DNA of 64,000 bases from Companilactobacillus alimentarius DSM 20249 (GCF_002849895.1 NZ_CP018867.1:310001-374000), one strand, 5' to 3'; counted from the stretch's first letter, positions 18,999 through 29,563 are shown. Notes: generated by a model from the letters alone, not told the origin. Translations and numbers: made by a program.

Positions 18999-20420
18999 AT
19001 GAATGAAAAAGTGAATCCAAGAAGATGGATGATCTTGATTTCAGTGGGAATTTTTACTTTGATGGCAACGTTAGACGGTTCAATTGTTAATATTGCCTTG
19101 CCGATTATCAGTAAGAATCTTCATATTGAAATGAATATGGCTGAATGGGTCGTTTCCATTTATTTAGTAACCATTTGTATCTTTTTATTGATGTTTGGAA
19201 AGATTGCAGATTCAATTGGAAAAATTAAAATTTTTAAAATTGGATCGGTGATGTTTATTTTAGGTTCAATTATCTGTGGATTGAGCAATAATTTAGTTAT
19301 GTTGTTGTTGGGACGTGTTGTTCAAGCGATTGGAGCTTCCATGGCTATGGCCACTAATAATGGGATCATTACGCAAACCTTTCCCTTGAGTGAACGTGGT
19401 TATGCTCTGGGATATATTGGTTCTTTTGTTTCGATTGGAGCTATTGCAGGACCAGGTATTGGTGGCTTGATATTAGGACACTTTCACTGGAGCTATATTT
19501 TTTGGATCAATATTCCTATTGGATTGATAGCTTTGATCCTTGGCTATATAAACTTACCTAAAGCAGAATCAACTAATCCAACTAAATTTGACAAAAGGGG
19601 TTTTGCAGTCTATTTTTTAACTCTATTGTTATTTTTCGGAGCAATTTTTATTGGTCAATCAGTTGGATTTACTAATCTTTATATAATCTTGACTTTCATT
19701 GTAGCTGTTGGTTGTTTTTTCTTGTTCTTACAAATTGAAAAAAGTGTCACTGACCCAATGATTGAATTGAGAATCTTTTCTAACCATAATTTCACTTTAG
19801 GTTTAGTTGCAGGATTCTTTATATTCGTTACTAATTTCTTTTTCAACGTTGTTTCGCCATTTTACTTGGAGAACGCCTTAGGAATTGCGGCTTCGACTGC
19901 TGGGTATATTTTAATGGCATTTCCGGTGGTACAGGTTGTCGTGGCACCAATTTCTGGTAAAATATCAGCAAAGGTCAATCCAATTGTTCTAACCATAATT
20001 GGATTAATCGTAATTGAAGTGGCTCAAATCGGTTATTTATTCTTCAACTTACAGACACAAATTTGGTTTATACTACTCTGTATTGGTTTGAATGGTTTAG
20101 GAAATGGACTTTTTCAAGCTCCTAATAATACAATGATTATGAGTTCTGTGGAAACAAAAGATTTGGGAATTGCCGGTGGCTTGAATGCTCTTTCTCGTAA
20201 TTTAGGGATGATCATTGGAGTTTCACTTTCTACCACCGTGCTCTTCTTATCAATGAGTAAATTTTATGGAAAATCTGTGACAACTTATATTAACGGTAGA
20301 CCGGATATTTTTATTGATGGGATGCGTGTTACAATGACATTTGCAGTAATAATTTGTTTGATTGCAATTGTGATGTCAGTTATTAGATTAATTAAGTCAG
20401 GAAGGTCAAATAATGAGTAA
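18999..20420 (+). CDS. MFS drug-resistance transporter, DHA2 (EmrB/QacA) type
   Basis: This is a predicted 14-helix proton-coupled exporter of 473 residues. TLDGSIVNIALPII in helix 1 is the DHA2 signature. GKIADSIGKIKIFKIG follows in the helix 2-3 loop, and the motif C-like region has GAIAGPGIGGLI. The ATG at 18999 follows GGAGTGAG; the earlier in-frame ATG at 18963 overlaps the previous stop and lacks a ribosome site. The substrate cannot be inferred. It overlaps the NUDIX gene by 8 nt. Confidence 0.88.
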   Translation: MNEKVNPRRWMILISVGIFTLMATLDGSIVNIALPIISKNLHIEMNMAEWVVSIYLVTICIFLLMFGKIADSIGKIKIFKIGSVMFILGSIICGLSNNLVMLLLGRVVQAIGASMAMATNNGIITQTFPLSERGYALGYIGSFVSIGAIAGPGIGGLILGHFHWSYIFWINIPIGLIALILGYINLPKAESTNPTKFDKRGFAVYFLTLLLFFGAIFIGQSVGFTNLYIILTFIVAVGCFFLFLQIEKSVTDPMIELRIFSNHNFTLGLVAGFFIFVTNFFFNVVSPFYLENALGIAASTAGYILMAFPVVQVVVAPISGKISAKVNPIVLTIIGLIVIEVAQIGYLFFNLQTQIWFILLCIGLNGLGNGLFQAPNNTMIMSSVETKDLGIAGGLNALSRNLGMIIGVSLSTTVLFLSMSKFYGKSVTTYINGRPDIFIDGMRVTMTFAVIICLIAIVMSVIRLIKSGRSNNE

Positions 20421-20982
20421 AGAAGATTCGAGATATTATGAGGAAGTAGTAGCTAAGAAAAGAATGTTTGGCGGTAAGATTTTTAACGTCGATGTTGAAC
20501 AAGTTGTCTTACCTAACGGTATTCCTGACATTCGTGAAATTGTCGAGCATCATGGTGCGGTAGCAATTATTCCTTTTACTGACAACGGTAAAATGATTTT
20601 TGTCAGACAATGGCGTTCCCCTTTGGAACAAGAAACTTTAGAAATCCCAGCTGGAAAGATTGATCCAGATGAAGGCAGCGATTTGAAAGAAGTTGCTTTA
20701 CGTGAGATGGATGAGGAATTAGGTTTGTCGACCGATAATTTAGAAAAAGTGACGACATTCTTTGCTAGTCCAGGATATTCCAATGAAAAAGTAACGATTT
20801 TCAAAGCTACTGACTTGAAGAAAATTGAATTCAAACGACCACTGGACCCAGATGAATTTTTAAATGTGGAAGAATTAACGTTAGACGAGGCTAAAGAACA
20901 AGTGAAAAAGGGCGTTATTTGTGATTCGAAATCAATTTATGCCATTACTTATTGGGAATTATTGCAAGCAAAGGAAAAATAA
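20413..20982 (+). CDS. NUDIX hydrolase, ADP-ribose pyrophosphatase type
   Basis: This is a 189-residue NUDIX protein, probably hydrolysing ADP-ribose to AMP and ribose 5-phosphate. The upstream FVRQWRSPLEQETLEIPAG segment is typical of ADPRases. The Nudix box runs from G-KIDPD-E to REMDEELGL. It carries nine residues between the first Glu and the REU core instead of the usual seven, a small insertion. The start overlaps the exporter gene; the stop is directly followed by the next ATG. Confidence 0.88.
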   Translation: MSKEDSRYYEEVVAKKRMFGGKIFNVDVEQVVLPNGIPDIREIVEHHGAVAIIPFTDNGKMIFVRQWRSPLEQETLEIPAGKIDPDEGSDLKEVALREMDEELGLSTDNLEKVTTFFASPGYSNEKVTIFKATDLKKIEFKRPLDPDEFLNVEELTLDEAKEQVKKGVICDSKSIYAITYWELLQAKEK

Positions 20983-21267
20983 ATGTTTTCAAAAATAAAA
21001 GACTTTTATCACATGAAGATAAAAAAAGATCAACCACAAACAGTAGTTCGAGCTGATCAAGTAGTTCAACAGCAAGAAAAGATGCGCAGACAAGAACAAC
21101 AGCGTTCAAACCAAGAGTATAATAAGCAACATCCTGAACAAATTGCTGAAGAAAAAATGCAAGTTTTTGATTATAAGACAAATCGGTTGAAAAAAAAGTT
21201 AAATATTGCGATTATTACTATATTCGGCCTAATTGTTTTGGTATTTTTAATATTATTTTTTATTTAA
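20983..21267 (+). CDS. Small tail-anchored membrane protein of unknown function
   Basis: I do not recognise a named family. The 94-residue protein has a basic, Gln/Glu-rich, probably helical N-terminal 70 residues. A single hydrophobic helix at the C-terminus (IAIITIFGLIVLVFLILFFI) implies a tail-anchored topology with the charged part in the cytoplasm. It begins at the nucleotide after the NUDIX stop and sits 10 nt before mtnN, so it belongs to that operon. The reading frame is supported by spacing and by the clear membrane helix. Confidence 0.75.
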   Translation: MFSKIKDFYHMKIKKDQPQTVVRADQVVQQQEKMRRQEQQRSNQEYNKQHPEQIAEEKMQVFDYKTNRLKKKLNIAIITIFGLIVLVFLILFFI

Positions 21268-21277
21268 GGAGTAAAGT

Positions 21278-21967
21278 ATGAAAATTGGCGTAATCGTTCC
21301 TATGGAAGAGGAAATTAAATTAATGAAAGAATCTCTTACTGATGTTAAAAACGAATCAGTCGCTGGGGTTGATATTACAATTGGTAGTTATAAACAACAC
21401 CAAGTGTATTTAGCTCAAAGTGGAATCGGTAAGGTTCAAGCGGGAATGACAACGACAATTATCAATGAACGTTATCAACCAGACTTCGTTGTAAATACGG
21501 GTTCAGCTGGTGGAATTGGTGAGGGTTTGCATATCGGAGATGTCGTTATTTCTGATAAAATGGCTTATCATGATGTTGATGCAACTGGCTTTGGTTACAA
21601 AATAGGCCAATTACCACAACAAGAGCTTTATTTTAAAGCAGATCCAACTTATGTTGAAAAAATTGCGGCAGCGGCTAAAAGAACTGGTTTAACATCTCGT
21701 GTAGGATTGATTGTAACGGGAGACCAATTTATTGACGCAGCTGAAAAAATTGCTACAATTAAAAAGTCTTTCCCAGATGCTTTGGCATCTGAAATGGAAG
21801 GTGGAGCTGTGGCCCAAGTTTGTACACAATTTAAAGTACCATTCGTCGTTATTCGTTCAATGAGTGATGTTGGTGATGAAGATGCTAGTGTAAACTTTGA
21901 CGAATTTGTTTTACAAGCCGGACGCAAATCAGTAACAATGTTGCTGAACTTTTTAGACCAAGAATAG
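21278..21967 (+). CDS. mtnN: 5'-methylthioadenosine/S-adenosylhomocysteine nucleosidase
   Basis: MtnN (Pfs) cleaves adenine from methylthioadenosine and S-adenosylhomocysteine, recycling the by-products of SAM use. The protein begins MKIGVIVPMEEEI. It has the GSAGGIGEGLHIGDVVI loop, the catalytic-region motif SEMEGGAVAQVC, and VIRSMSDVGD near the C-terminus with the catalytic Asp. It has 229 residues, with an RBS of AAGGAG. It is followed closely by a cysteine desulfurase. Confidence 0.96.
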   Translation: MKIGVIVPMEEEIKLMKESLTDVKNESVAGVDITIGSYKQHQVYLAQSGIGKVQAGMTTTIINERYQPDFVVNTGSAGGIGEGLHIGDVVISDKMAYHDVDATGFGYKIGQLPQQELYFKADPTYVEKIAAAAKRTGLTSRVGLIVTGDQFIDAAEKIATIKKSFPDALASEMEGGAVAQVCTQFKVPFVVIRSMSDVGDEDASVNFDEFVLQAGRKSVTMLLNFLDQE

Positions 21968-21979
21968 AGGGGATTTATT

Positions 21980-23128
21980 GTGGCATTTGTTTACTTAGAT
22001 AATGCTGCTACGACACCAATGGCTACATCTGTAGTCAACGTGATCAGCGACCAAATGGCCCATAATTTTGGCAATGCTTCTGCAACCAATTATTTTGGAC
22101 GTCAAGCTCGCAAGGTATTAGATGAAAGTCGGCATGTAATTGCTCAGAGTATCAATGCAAAAGATTCAGAAATTGTCTTTACAAGTGGTGGTACTGAAAG
22201 TGATAACACCGCTGTCATTGAAACGGCATTATCTCGACAAAAGTTAGGAAAACACATTATTACTACGGCTATCGAACATGAAGCAATTTTAAAACCGTTG
22301 GCTTATTTAGAGACCTTAGGTTTTGAAGTTACTTATTTGAAACCAAACAGTCGTGGTGAAGTAACCGTCCAACAAGTTAAGGATGCTTTGCGTGATGATA
22401 CGATTCTAGTAACAATCATGTATGGTAATAATGAAGTTGGTTCAATGAATCCAATTAAAGAAATTGGTGAATTGTTAAAAGATCATCAAGCTTTCTTTCA
22501 TACTGACGCTGTGCAAGCATTTGGTATGGAAGATATTGATGTCAAAGCTGAACACATTGATATGTTGTCAACTTCAGCACATAAGATCAATGGACCTAAG
22601 TTTATTGGTTTTCTTTACATAAATGATAAGATTCATATTCCATCCTTTGTGAAGGGTGGAGATCAAGAAACCAAACGTCGGGCTGGAACGGAAAATGTCC
22701 CAGCTATTGCTGGATTTGCGAAAGCTGTACAATTGTTGACCCCTGCTGAAAAAAAAGCTCGTCAAGAAAGATACTTTGGCTTCAAGCAAAAGATACAAGA
22801 AATTTTACGACAAAATAAGATTGAATTTGGTATCAATGGACCAACGGATAGTCATGCTTTGAATCATGTGATGAATCTGTATCTACCAGGAATCGATCGA
22901 GGGGTCTTGTTAACTCGTTTGGATCTGGAAGGTTTCGCTATATCTGGTGGCTCTGCATGTACAGCGGGTAGTTTGGAACCATCACATGTTTTGGTAGCGA
23001 TGTTTGGTAAAGATAGTAAGAAAATCAATGATTCAGTCAGAATTAGTTTCGGTAAAGATAATACTGAAGAAGAAATCGTTAAATTTACAAATAAATTAGT
23101 AGATATCGTTAGAGACTTGACTAATTAA
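21980..23128 (+). CDS. Cysteine desulfurase (IscS/NifS family)
   Basis: This PLP enzyme removes sulfur from cysteine and forms a persulfide for downstream acceptors. YLDNAATTPM opens the protein, and the PLP lysine lies in STSAHKINGPKF. The catalytic cysteine is in SGGSACTAGSLEPSHV. The start is GTG with GAGGGG upstream. The length is 382 residues. It is separated from mnmA only by the DUF1831 gene, so it is the probable sulfur donor for tRNA 2-thiouridine. Its Glu codons are GAA 24 : GAG 1, a useful contrast with mnmA. Confidence 0.93.
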   Translation: MAFVYLDNAATTPMATSVVNVISDQMAHNFGNASATNYFGRQARKVLDESRHVIAQSINAKDSEIVFTSGGTESDNTAVIETALSRQKLGKHIITTAIEHEAILKPLAYLETLGFEVTYLKPNSRGEVTVQQVKDALRDDTILVTIMYGNNEVGSMNPIKEIGELLKDHQAFFHTDAVQAFGMEDIDVKAEHIDMLSTSAHKINGPKFIGFLYINDKIHIPSFVKGGDQETKRRAGTENVPAIAGFAKAVQLLTPAEKKARQERYFGFKQKIQEILRQNKIEFGINGPTDSHALNHVMNLYLPGIDRGVLLTRLDLEGFAISGGSACTAGSLEPSHVLVAMFGKDSKKINDSVRISFGKDNTEEEIVKFTNKLVDIVRDLTN

Positions 23129-23183
23129 TTAATTTTATTCAAACTTATAACTAATAGAAGATTACTTATAAGGGATGATAAAT

Positions 23184-23522
23184 GTGGATAAAAGACAAGC
23201 TCAAGTATTAGGAGATCAAGAGATTTATGAATTGAACCCTGATGTAAAGCGTTACTCATTAATGGATAGTGGTTTTATGGAAACTAATAAAGGTGGTTTT
23301 CGTTTGGAACATCCACTTAATGGGACGTCTCCTTATGCAGCTAGATTTTATTTAAAGGCGGTCGTTAATAAGGATTTAGATAATCTAAAATTGTCGATCA
23401 CTGATAAAAGCGGGATGCATAATATTAATATTTTTAAGCTTAAGGATTCTGAAGCAGAAATTGATGATTATCGTTATTTAATGAAGTTTTTAAAAGAAAA
23501 AAATGTATTAACAAATAAATGA
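23184..23522 (+). CDS. DUF1831-family protein
   Basis: This protein of about 112 residues resembles the DUF1831 family of lactobacilli, with no membrane segment and no recognisable catalytic motif. GTG 23184 is preferred over ATG 23175 because AAGGG (23170-23174) sits 9 nt before the GTG but directly abuts the ATG. It is located between a cysteine desulfurase and mnmA, which hints at a role in sulfur transfer; this is inference from context only. Confidence 0.75.
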   Translation: MDKRQAQVLGDQEIYELNPDVKRYSLMDSGFMETNKGGFRLEHPLNGTSPYAARFYLKAVVNKDLDNLKLSITDKSGMHNINIFKLKDSEAEIDDYRYLMKFLKEKNVLTNK

Positions 23523-24650
<1,128 letters not shown>

Positions 24651-24669
24651 GGACATAAGTTTTAAATAG

Positions 24670-24714
24670 GTCGTTATATTAATTATTTTTGATAATTAGT
24701 ATAACGGCTTTTTT
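24670..24714 (+). terminator. Terminator after mnmA
   Basis: CGTTATATTAATTAT (24672-24686) pairs over 15 bp (one G-U) with ATAATTAGTATAACG (24692-24706), followed by GGCTTTTTTC. Confidence 0.85.
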
Positions 24715-24756
24715 CATATTTGCTTCTTGGTATTTTCTGTAAAAGCAGTATCTAGC

Positions 24757-24785
24757 TTGAAAAAAGTAATCAATAAATCCATAAT
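24757..24785 (+). promoter_or_regulatory. Promoter before the phosphatase-TPR-recD2 genes
   Basis: TTGAAA (24757-24762) is spaced 17 nt from CATAAT (24780-24785), about 30 nt before the start codon and just after the mnmA terminator. Confidence 0.5.
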
Positions 24786-24816
24786 TATAAGTAACTAACT
24801 TTGTAAGGTGAGAAAA

Positions 24817-25467
24817 ATGGAATTGTACTTTGTCAGGCATGGAAAGACTGAATGGAATTTAGAAGGAAAGTATCAAGGAGGTCACGGTGATTCTCCACTT
24901 TTGGAAGAGAGCTTACATGATATTAAGCTTTTAGCCAAACGGCTTAAGGACGTGCAAATAAATCATATGTATTCAAGTCCTTTGCCACGCGCAAAAACTA
25001 CCGCTGAAACTTTGATCAAAGATTTGAATAAAAAAATTGCTTTGTCAGTTGTCGATAAGTTGCGTGAATTCGATTTAGGAATCATGGAGGGAAGGAAATT
25101 CTCCGAATTAGAACAAGAAATGCCGGAGGTTATCTATGCTTTCAGACATCAGCCTAAGGATTATGATTATAGTTTGATTCGTGGCGAATCTTTTGAACAA
25201 GTCGCTAAAAGAACCACAGAAGCGGTTAAAAGTATTGTTGAAGATAATCACGGTCAGGGTAATGTTGTGATTGTTAGTCATGGAGCTTGTTTAGTTACTC
25301 TGATACAATCTTTGTTAGGAACCAGCATTAATGATATTAGAAAAGATGGTGGACTTTCGAATACGAGTTTGACGCATCTTCATTATAATGATGGTCAGTT
25401 TACATTGATTAAATGGAATGAGACTGGATATTTGGGAAAGAAACTTGAGAGTTCAGACACAATTTGA
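24817..25467 (+). CDS. Histidine phosphatase family protein (phosphoglycerate mutase-like)
   Basis: This protein of about 216 residues has the RHG catalytic motif YFVRHGKTEWN at the N-terminus. The YSSPLPRAKTTAETL arginine motif and VSHGACLV supply the second catalytic histidine. These proteins range from broad-specificity phosphatases to cofactor-dependent mutases; sequence alone does not settle the substrate. ATG 24817 follows AAGGTGAG with a good spacer; the in-frame GTG at 24808 is part of that ribosome site. Confidence 0.88.
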   Translation: MELYFVRHGKTEWNLEGKYQGGHGDSPLLEESLHDIKLLAKRLKDVQINHMYSSPLPRAKTTAETLIKDLNKKIALSVVDKLREFDLGIMEGRKFSELEQEMPEVIYAFRHQPKDYDYSLIRGESFEQVAKRTTEAVKSIVEDNHGQGNVVIVSHGACLVTLIQSLLGTSINDIRKDGGLSNTSLTHLHYNDGQFTLIKWNETGYLGKKLESSDTI

Positions 25468-25475
25468 GGTATTAA

Positions 25476-26141
25476 ATGAACAAAAAAGCAGAACAATTAT
25501 TTAAACAAGATAAAAAGCAAGAGGCAATTAAATTATTAGTCGCCGATTTAAATAAGGATGCTCACCAATTACCTGAGATTTTGCAATTGTCGACCTATTT
25601 GGTGCAAGCAGGTGATCTGGAGCAAGCAGAAGAATTAATAGCTCGGTCCTTAGAGATATTTAAGGATAATCAGGATTTGCTTTATAATTTGGGCAATATT
25701 TATTATTTAGCTGATAAATATGATAAGGCTAATAAAATTTTTAAAAACTTAGCTGATGATAATTATGCTTTTGAGGCTTATTTCATGTTGGCTAAGACAC
25801 TTGATCAACAGGGTAAACGTCAGTTGGCAATTATGTATGCATTGACGGCGGTTGAAAAAGCTCCTAAAGATCTAGCCGCAAATGAGCTATTAGCTGATTT
25901 ATTGCTTGCTAACGGCAATTTCCAAGAGGCCTTAGGATTTTATAAGACAGCTAATAAAATTAAACCAGAGGCCAAGAATTACTTCAACATGGCCTTATGT
26001 GCAATGAATTTAAAAGAAGATTATCAAATATATTTAAAAGAGTCTAAGAGATTAGATGAACAATATTATTTAAAGCATGAAAAAAAATTAGCCGATTTAC
26101 AGGAATTTATCAAACAAGGAGAAAATCATGGCGGAAAGTAA
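25476..26141 (+). CDS. TPR-repeat protein
   Basis: This 221-residue, wholly cytoplasmic helical protein is built from tetratricopeptide-like repeats. DLLYNLGNIYYLADKYDKANKIF (about residues 68-90) and FQEALGFYKTANKIKPEAKNYFNMAL fit the TPR pattern. It has no catalytic motif. It lies 8 nt after the phosphatase gene and overlaps recD2 by 14 nt, so it is translated from the same mRNA. The role is unknown, probably protein-protein interaction. Confidence 0.82.
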   Translation: MNKKAEQLFKQDKKQEAIKLLVADLNKDAHQLPEILQLSTYLVQAGDLEQAEELIARSLEIFKDNQDLLYNLGNIYYLADKYDKANKIFKNLADDNYAFEAYFMLAKTLDQQGKRQLAIMYALTAVEKAPKDLAANELLADLLLANGNFQEALGFYKTANKIKPEAKNYFNMALCAMNLKEDYQIYLKESKRLDEQYYLKHEKKLADLQEFIKQGENHGGK

Positions 26142-28512
26142 TAAGCAGTATTTTGTTGGTACTGTTAAAGCCATCTTTTTTGAGAATCCAGAGAATTTAT
26201 TTAAGATTTTTACGATTAAGATTAAGAAGACCAATACGGATTGGGATGCTGGCGATATTGTCGTAACTGGTAGTTTTGGTGAAATCTCCGAAGAAGAAGA
26301 ATATCGTTTTGAAGGCCATATGGTGGATCATCCTAAGTATGGAAAACAATTTCAGGCCACTTCTTACAAAAGGAGTTTGCCCAGTGGTCGTAAGGAATTG
26401 ATTAGTTTTTTCTCCAGTGATGAATTTCCCGGAATTGGGAAGAAAAAAGCTGAAAAAATCGTCGATAAACTCGGTAACAACGCAATCGATAAAATCTTAC
26501 AAGATCCACATGCTTTGGATTTTCTAAAATTGGGTGAAGAAAAAACTAATACTATCGTTGAACAAATTTCCAAGAACCATCAGACAGAACAAGTTCTATA
26601 CCAATTAAATAATTATAGCTTTGGTAGTACTTTAAGTGCCCGTATTTATCAAAAATATGGTGTGCAGACATTAGAAAAATTGAATGATGATCCTTATCAA
26701 TTAGTTTTGGATGTTAAAGGTGTCGGTTTCAAACGAGCAGATGAATTAGCCAAAAAATTAGGCATTACTGGCGATGACCCTCGCAGAATCAAGGGTGCTT
26801 TAATTCAGATGGTCAGTTTGATGATCAATGAGACTGGAGATACCTTCGTTTTACAAACAGAGCTTATAAAGCGTGTCAGCGGTGTTTTGAATACTAACTC
26901 AACACCCGATTTAAATAAGAAATTACTAGATGGTTTGAAAAAACTAGTCAACGATGGCGTGCTGTTGGTTGAAGATGGTCATGTGTATGACAAAGGACTA
27001 TCTGATAGCGAATGGTCGATTGCCCAATCTTTGAAAATGATTACTGACACTTTCAAGGGTGTTTCCTGGACAAAGCATCAATTTAAAAAAGAACTCAAGC
27101 ACGTTGAAAAGTCATTTTCAGTTCAATATGATAAATCGCAGGAAAGGGCTATTGAACAATCGTTAACTCATTCAGTTTTTCTTTTGACTGGTGGACCGGG
27201 AACTGGTAAGACAACGATTATTAATGCAATCGTATCTGCATATGCTAAGCTAAACGATGCAACTTTAGACCCAGCTTCAGAAGATTACGCGATTGCTCTA
27301 GCAGCTCCAACAGGAAGGGCTGCCAAACATATGGGTGAATCCACTGGTTTACCAGCTATGACGATTCATCGATTGTTAGGTTTGACGGGAACAGAGGATG
27401 ATGAGTTTGCTGAGCCAACTTTGGATTGCAAGCTTTTGATTATTGATGAGATGTCGATGGTTGATACTAAATTGTTTAGGACCTTGATTGATGCAGTACA
27501 GCCAGGAACACAGGTGGTTTTAGTTGGTGATAAGGATCAGTTGCCCTCAGTTGGGGCGGGTCAAGTCTTCTCTGATTTGATTAACAGTCAAGTATTTCCC
27601 ACGACAATTTTAAAGGAGATTCACCGACAAGATGAAGATTCAACGATTATTCAATTAGCTCACGACATTAATGAGGGCGTGATTGTTGATGGGATTTTTC
27701 AAAATAGAGCTGATCGTAGTTTTATTAATTGCAATAGTCGAAATGTACCAGAAGTTCTATCGCAGATCATCAGTAAATCAAGTGAACGTGGTTTCGATAT
27801 TGCTGATGTACAAGTTTTGGCCCCGATGTATCGAGGACAAGCAGGTATCGACAACTTAAATGTCGTGATTCAAAATGTGGTCAACCCAATGGCACCTAAA
27901 AGAAAAGAAGTTTCCGTAGGCAATACTAAGTATCGGATCAATGATAAAGTAGTTTATTTGGTCAATACACCGGAAGACAATGTTTTTAATGGTGAGATTG
28001 GGAAAATTGTTGGGATAATCTTGGCTAAGGAGAATACTGATCACGTTGATAGATTGGTGATTGATTTTGACGGCAACGAGGTTACTTTGGATCGAAAAGA
28101 TTGGCTAAATATTTCTTTAGCCTATTGTACTTCGATCCATAAAGCTCAGGGGTCTGAATTTGAGATGGTTATTCTACCTTTGGTCAATGAGGAATCAAGA
28201 ATGTTAAGGCGAAACCTTTTATATACTGCAGTAACAAGGTCTAAACGTTTACTGATTATGGTAGGAGACCGTCAAGCTTTTGAACGTTCTATTAGAGATC
28301 AATCAAATGAGCGTCAAACTACTTTAAAGGAACGTATTTTTGCTAGTTTTAAAGTCAAACCTCAAGAAACAGTTTCTGAAAATAAAGATGAAGTAACTGA
28401 ACCTAAAGATTATCATTTGACTTTAGATATGGTGATGAATAATTCGATTGATCCAATGATTGGGATGGATAATGTGACACCATATAATTTTCTAGAAAAA
28501 AATAACGCTTAA
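26128..28512 (+). CDS. recD2: ATP-dependent RecD-like DNA helicase RecD2
   Basis: RecD2 is a 5'-3' SF1B helicase of Firmicutes acting in DNA repair without RecBC. The N-terminal OB and helix-hairpin-helix region (FPGIGKKKAEKIVDKLG, VKGVGFKRADELA) distinguishes it from RecD. Walker A GGPGTGKTT is at 355-363, with LLIIDEMSMVD and the late AYCTSIHKAQGSEF motif. Its 794 residues fit. It overlaps the TPR gene. Confidence 0.95.
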   Translation: MAESNKQYFVGTVKAIFFENPENLFKIFTIKIKKTNTDWDAGDIVVTGSFGEISEEEEYRFEGHMVDHPKYGKQFQATSYKRSLPSGRKELISFFSSDEFPGIGKKKAEKIVDKLGNNAIDKILQDPHALDFLKLGEEKTNTIVEQISKNHQTEQVLYQLNNYSFGSTLSARIYQKYGVQTLEKLNDDPYQLVLDVKGVGFKRADELAKKLGITGDDPRRIKGALIQMVSLMINETGDTFVLQTELIKRVSGVLNTNSTPDLNKKLLDGLKKLVNDGVLLVEDGHVYDKGLSDSEWSIAQSLKMITDTFKGVSWTKHQFKKELKHVEKSFSVQYDKSQERAIEQSLTHSVFLLTGGPGTGKTTIINAIVSAYAKLNDATLDPASEDYAIALAAPTGRAAKHMGESTGLPAMTIHRLLGLTGTEDDEFAEPTLDCKLLIIDEMSMVDTKLFRTLIDAVQPGTQVVLVGDKDQLPSVGAGQVFSDLINSQVFPTTILKEIHRQDEDSTIIQLAHDINEGVIVDGIFQNRADRSFINCNSRNVPEVLSQIISKSSERGFDIADVQVLAPMYRGQAGIDNLNVVIQNVVNPMAPKRKEVSVGNTKYRINDKVVYLVNTPEDNVFNGEIGKIVGIILAKENTDHVDRLVIDFDGNEVTLDRKDWLNISLAYCTSIHKAQGSEFEMVILPLVNEESRMLRRNLLYTAVTRSKRLLIMVGDRQAFERSIRDQSNERQTTLKERIFASFKVKPQETVSENKDEVTEPKDYHLTLDMVMNNSIDPMIGMDNVTPYNFLEKNNA

Positions 28513-28547
28513 TGTGATTTTACTCACATTAGACGTTATTTTTTTGC
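28501..28547. terminator. Bidirectional terminator recD2 / lipid kinase
   Basis: TAATGTGA pairs with TCACATTA, extended by AATAACG with CGTTATT. T runs are present on both strands, so it serves both converging genes. Its 5' arm contains the recD2 stop codon. Confidence 0.85.
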
Positions 28548-28552
28548 AATGC

Positions 28553-29506
28553 TTAAAAATTATTTTTTACTGGAAGCCAAAAGGGATGTTGACTTATTTC
28601 AAAGTTGAAATCAAATTCATGCTGATTTAACTCCTCACCATCCATTTGACCGTGTTGTTTAGTATAATTTTTTAATTCGAACTGTTTTTTTTCAATGTGC
28701 CAAACATTTTTATCTTTTAAATGTGAACCATCAGTCAATAGTTTAGTCATTAATTTAGCAAAAGTTAATCCTGTGATTTTTTTAACCACGACTAAATTTA
28801 AATGGTGATTAAAAGGAGTAGCTGTGGGGTCAATGGCAAAGCCGCCACCAAAATAGGGATGGTTTGTAGCAACAACAATATAAGCTGAATCAAAGTGCTT
28901 TTGTTGCTGCTGATAATTGACATCTAAACCAAAAGCTTTTTGTCTCTTGATGACTTTGAGTAGATTAGTGAAGTAGGATAAGGTTCCTAAACCAAGGCGA
29001 TTGAGAAATTCCTTACGCTCGGAATGATTAGTGTAATAAACCGTACTAGCATCGAAACCAATTCCAATATTATTGATGAAGTAATGTGAGAATTGTTTGC
29101 TAGAGGCTTTTCCGACATCAATAACTTGCGGTGTCTTTAGAGATAAAATGGCTTGTATTAAAATAACAGGATCTTTGATCTTTAACTTGATGCCACGGCA
29201 AAAGTCATTCCCAGATCCACCGGGAATATAGCCTAGAGCAGTGTCGGGATAAGAAGAAGCCTTTACCCCGTTGACAGCTTGATTTAAAGTGCCATCGCCA
29301 CCAATAACGACTATCTTATTTGGTTGATGAAGATTGGCTAGTTGTTTAGCAATTCTTTGTCCATCACCATTGCATTTAGTTAAATGAATTTCATAAGGAA
29401 TATTTTGTTGAGTGAGGAAATTAGAAACCTTATTACAAGCTTTTTGAGCACGACCGTTTCCGGCGTGGTGGTTTAAAATTATTTCTATTTTTTCAGTTTT
29501 TTTCAT
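28553..29506 (-). CDS. Diacylglycerol/lipid kinase family protein (DagK/YegS type)
   Basis: This protein of 317 residues with the DAGK catalytic fold probably phosphorylates diacylglycerol or a related lipid at the membrane face. NHHAGNGRA is the N-terminal phosphate-binding region, VVIGGDGTLNQAVNG is the ATP loop, and GYIPGGSGNDFCRG is the second family motif. The C-terminal MDGEELNQHEFDF is typical. It lies downstream of rnjA behind a terminator. Confidence 0.9.
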   Translation of the reverse strand: MKKTEKIEIILNHHAGNGRAQKACNKVSNFLTQQNIPYEIHLTKCNGDGQRIAKQLANLHQPNKIVVIGGDGTLNQAVNGVKASSYPDTALGYIPGGSGNDFCRGIKLKIKDPVILIQAILSLKTPQVIDVGKASSKQFSHYFINNIGIGFDASTVYYTNHSERKEFLNRLGLGTLSYFTNLLKVIKRQKAFGLDVNYQQQQKHFDSAYIVVATNHPYFGGGFAIDPTATPFNHHLNLVVVKKITGLTFAKLMTKLLTDGSHLKDKNVWHIEKKQFELKNYTKQHGQMDGEELNQHEFDFNFEISQHPFWLPVKNNF

Positions 29507-29523
29507 TTTATTGCAACCCTTAA

Positions 29524-29554
29524 ATAAAAAAAGTAGATCAAGTGATCTACTTTA
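29524..29554 (-). terminator. Terminator after rnjA
   Basis: On the minus strand AAAGTAGATCA pairs with TGATCTACTTT across a CT loop and runs into TTTTTTATTT. It separates rnjA from the lipid kinase gene. Confidence 0.85.
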
Positions 29555-29563
29555 AAATTGAAT

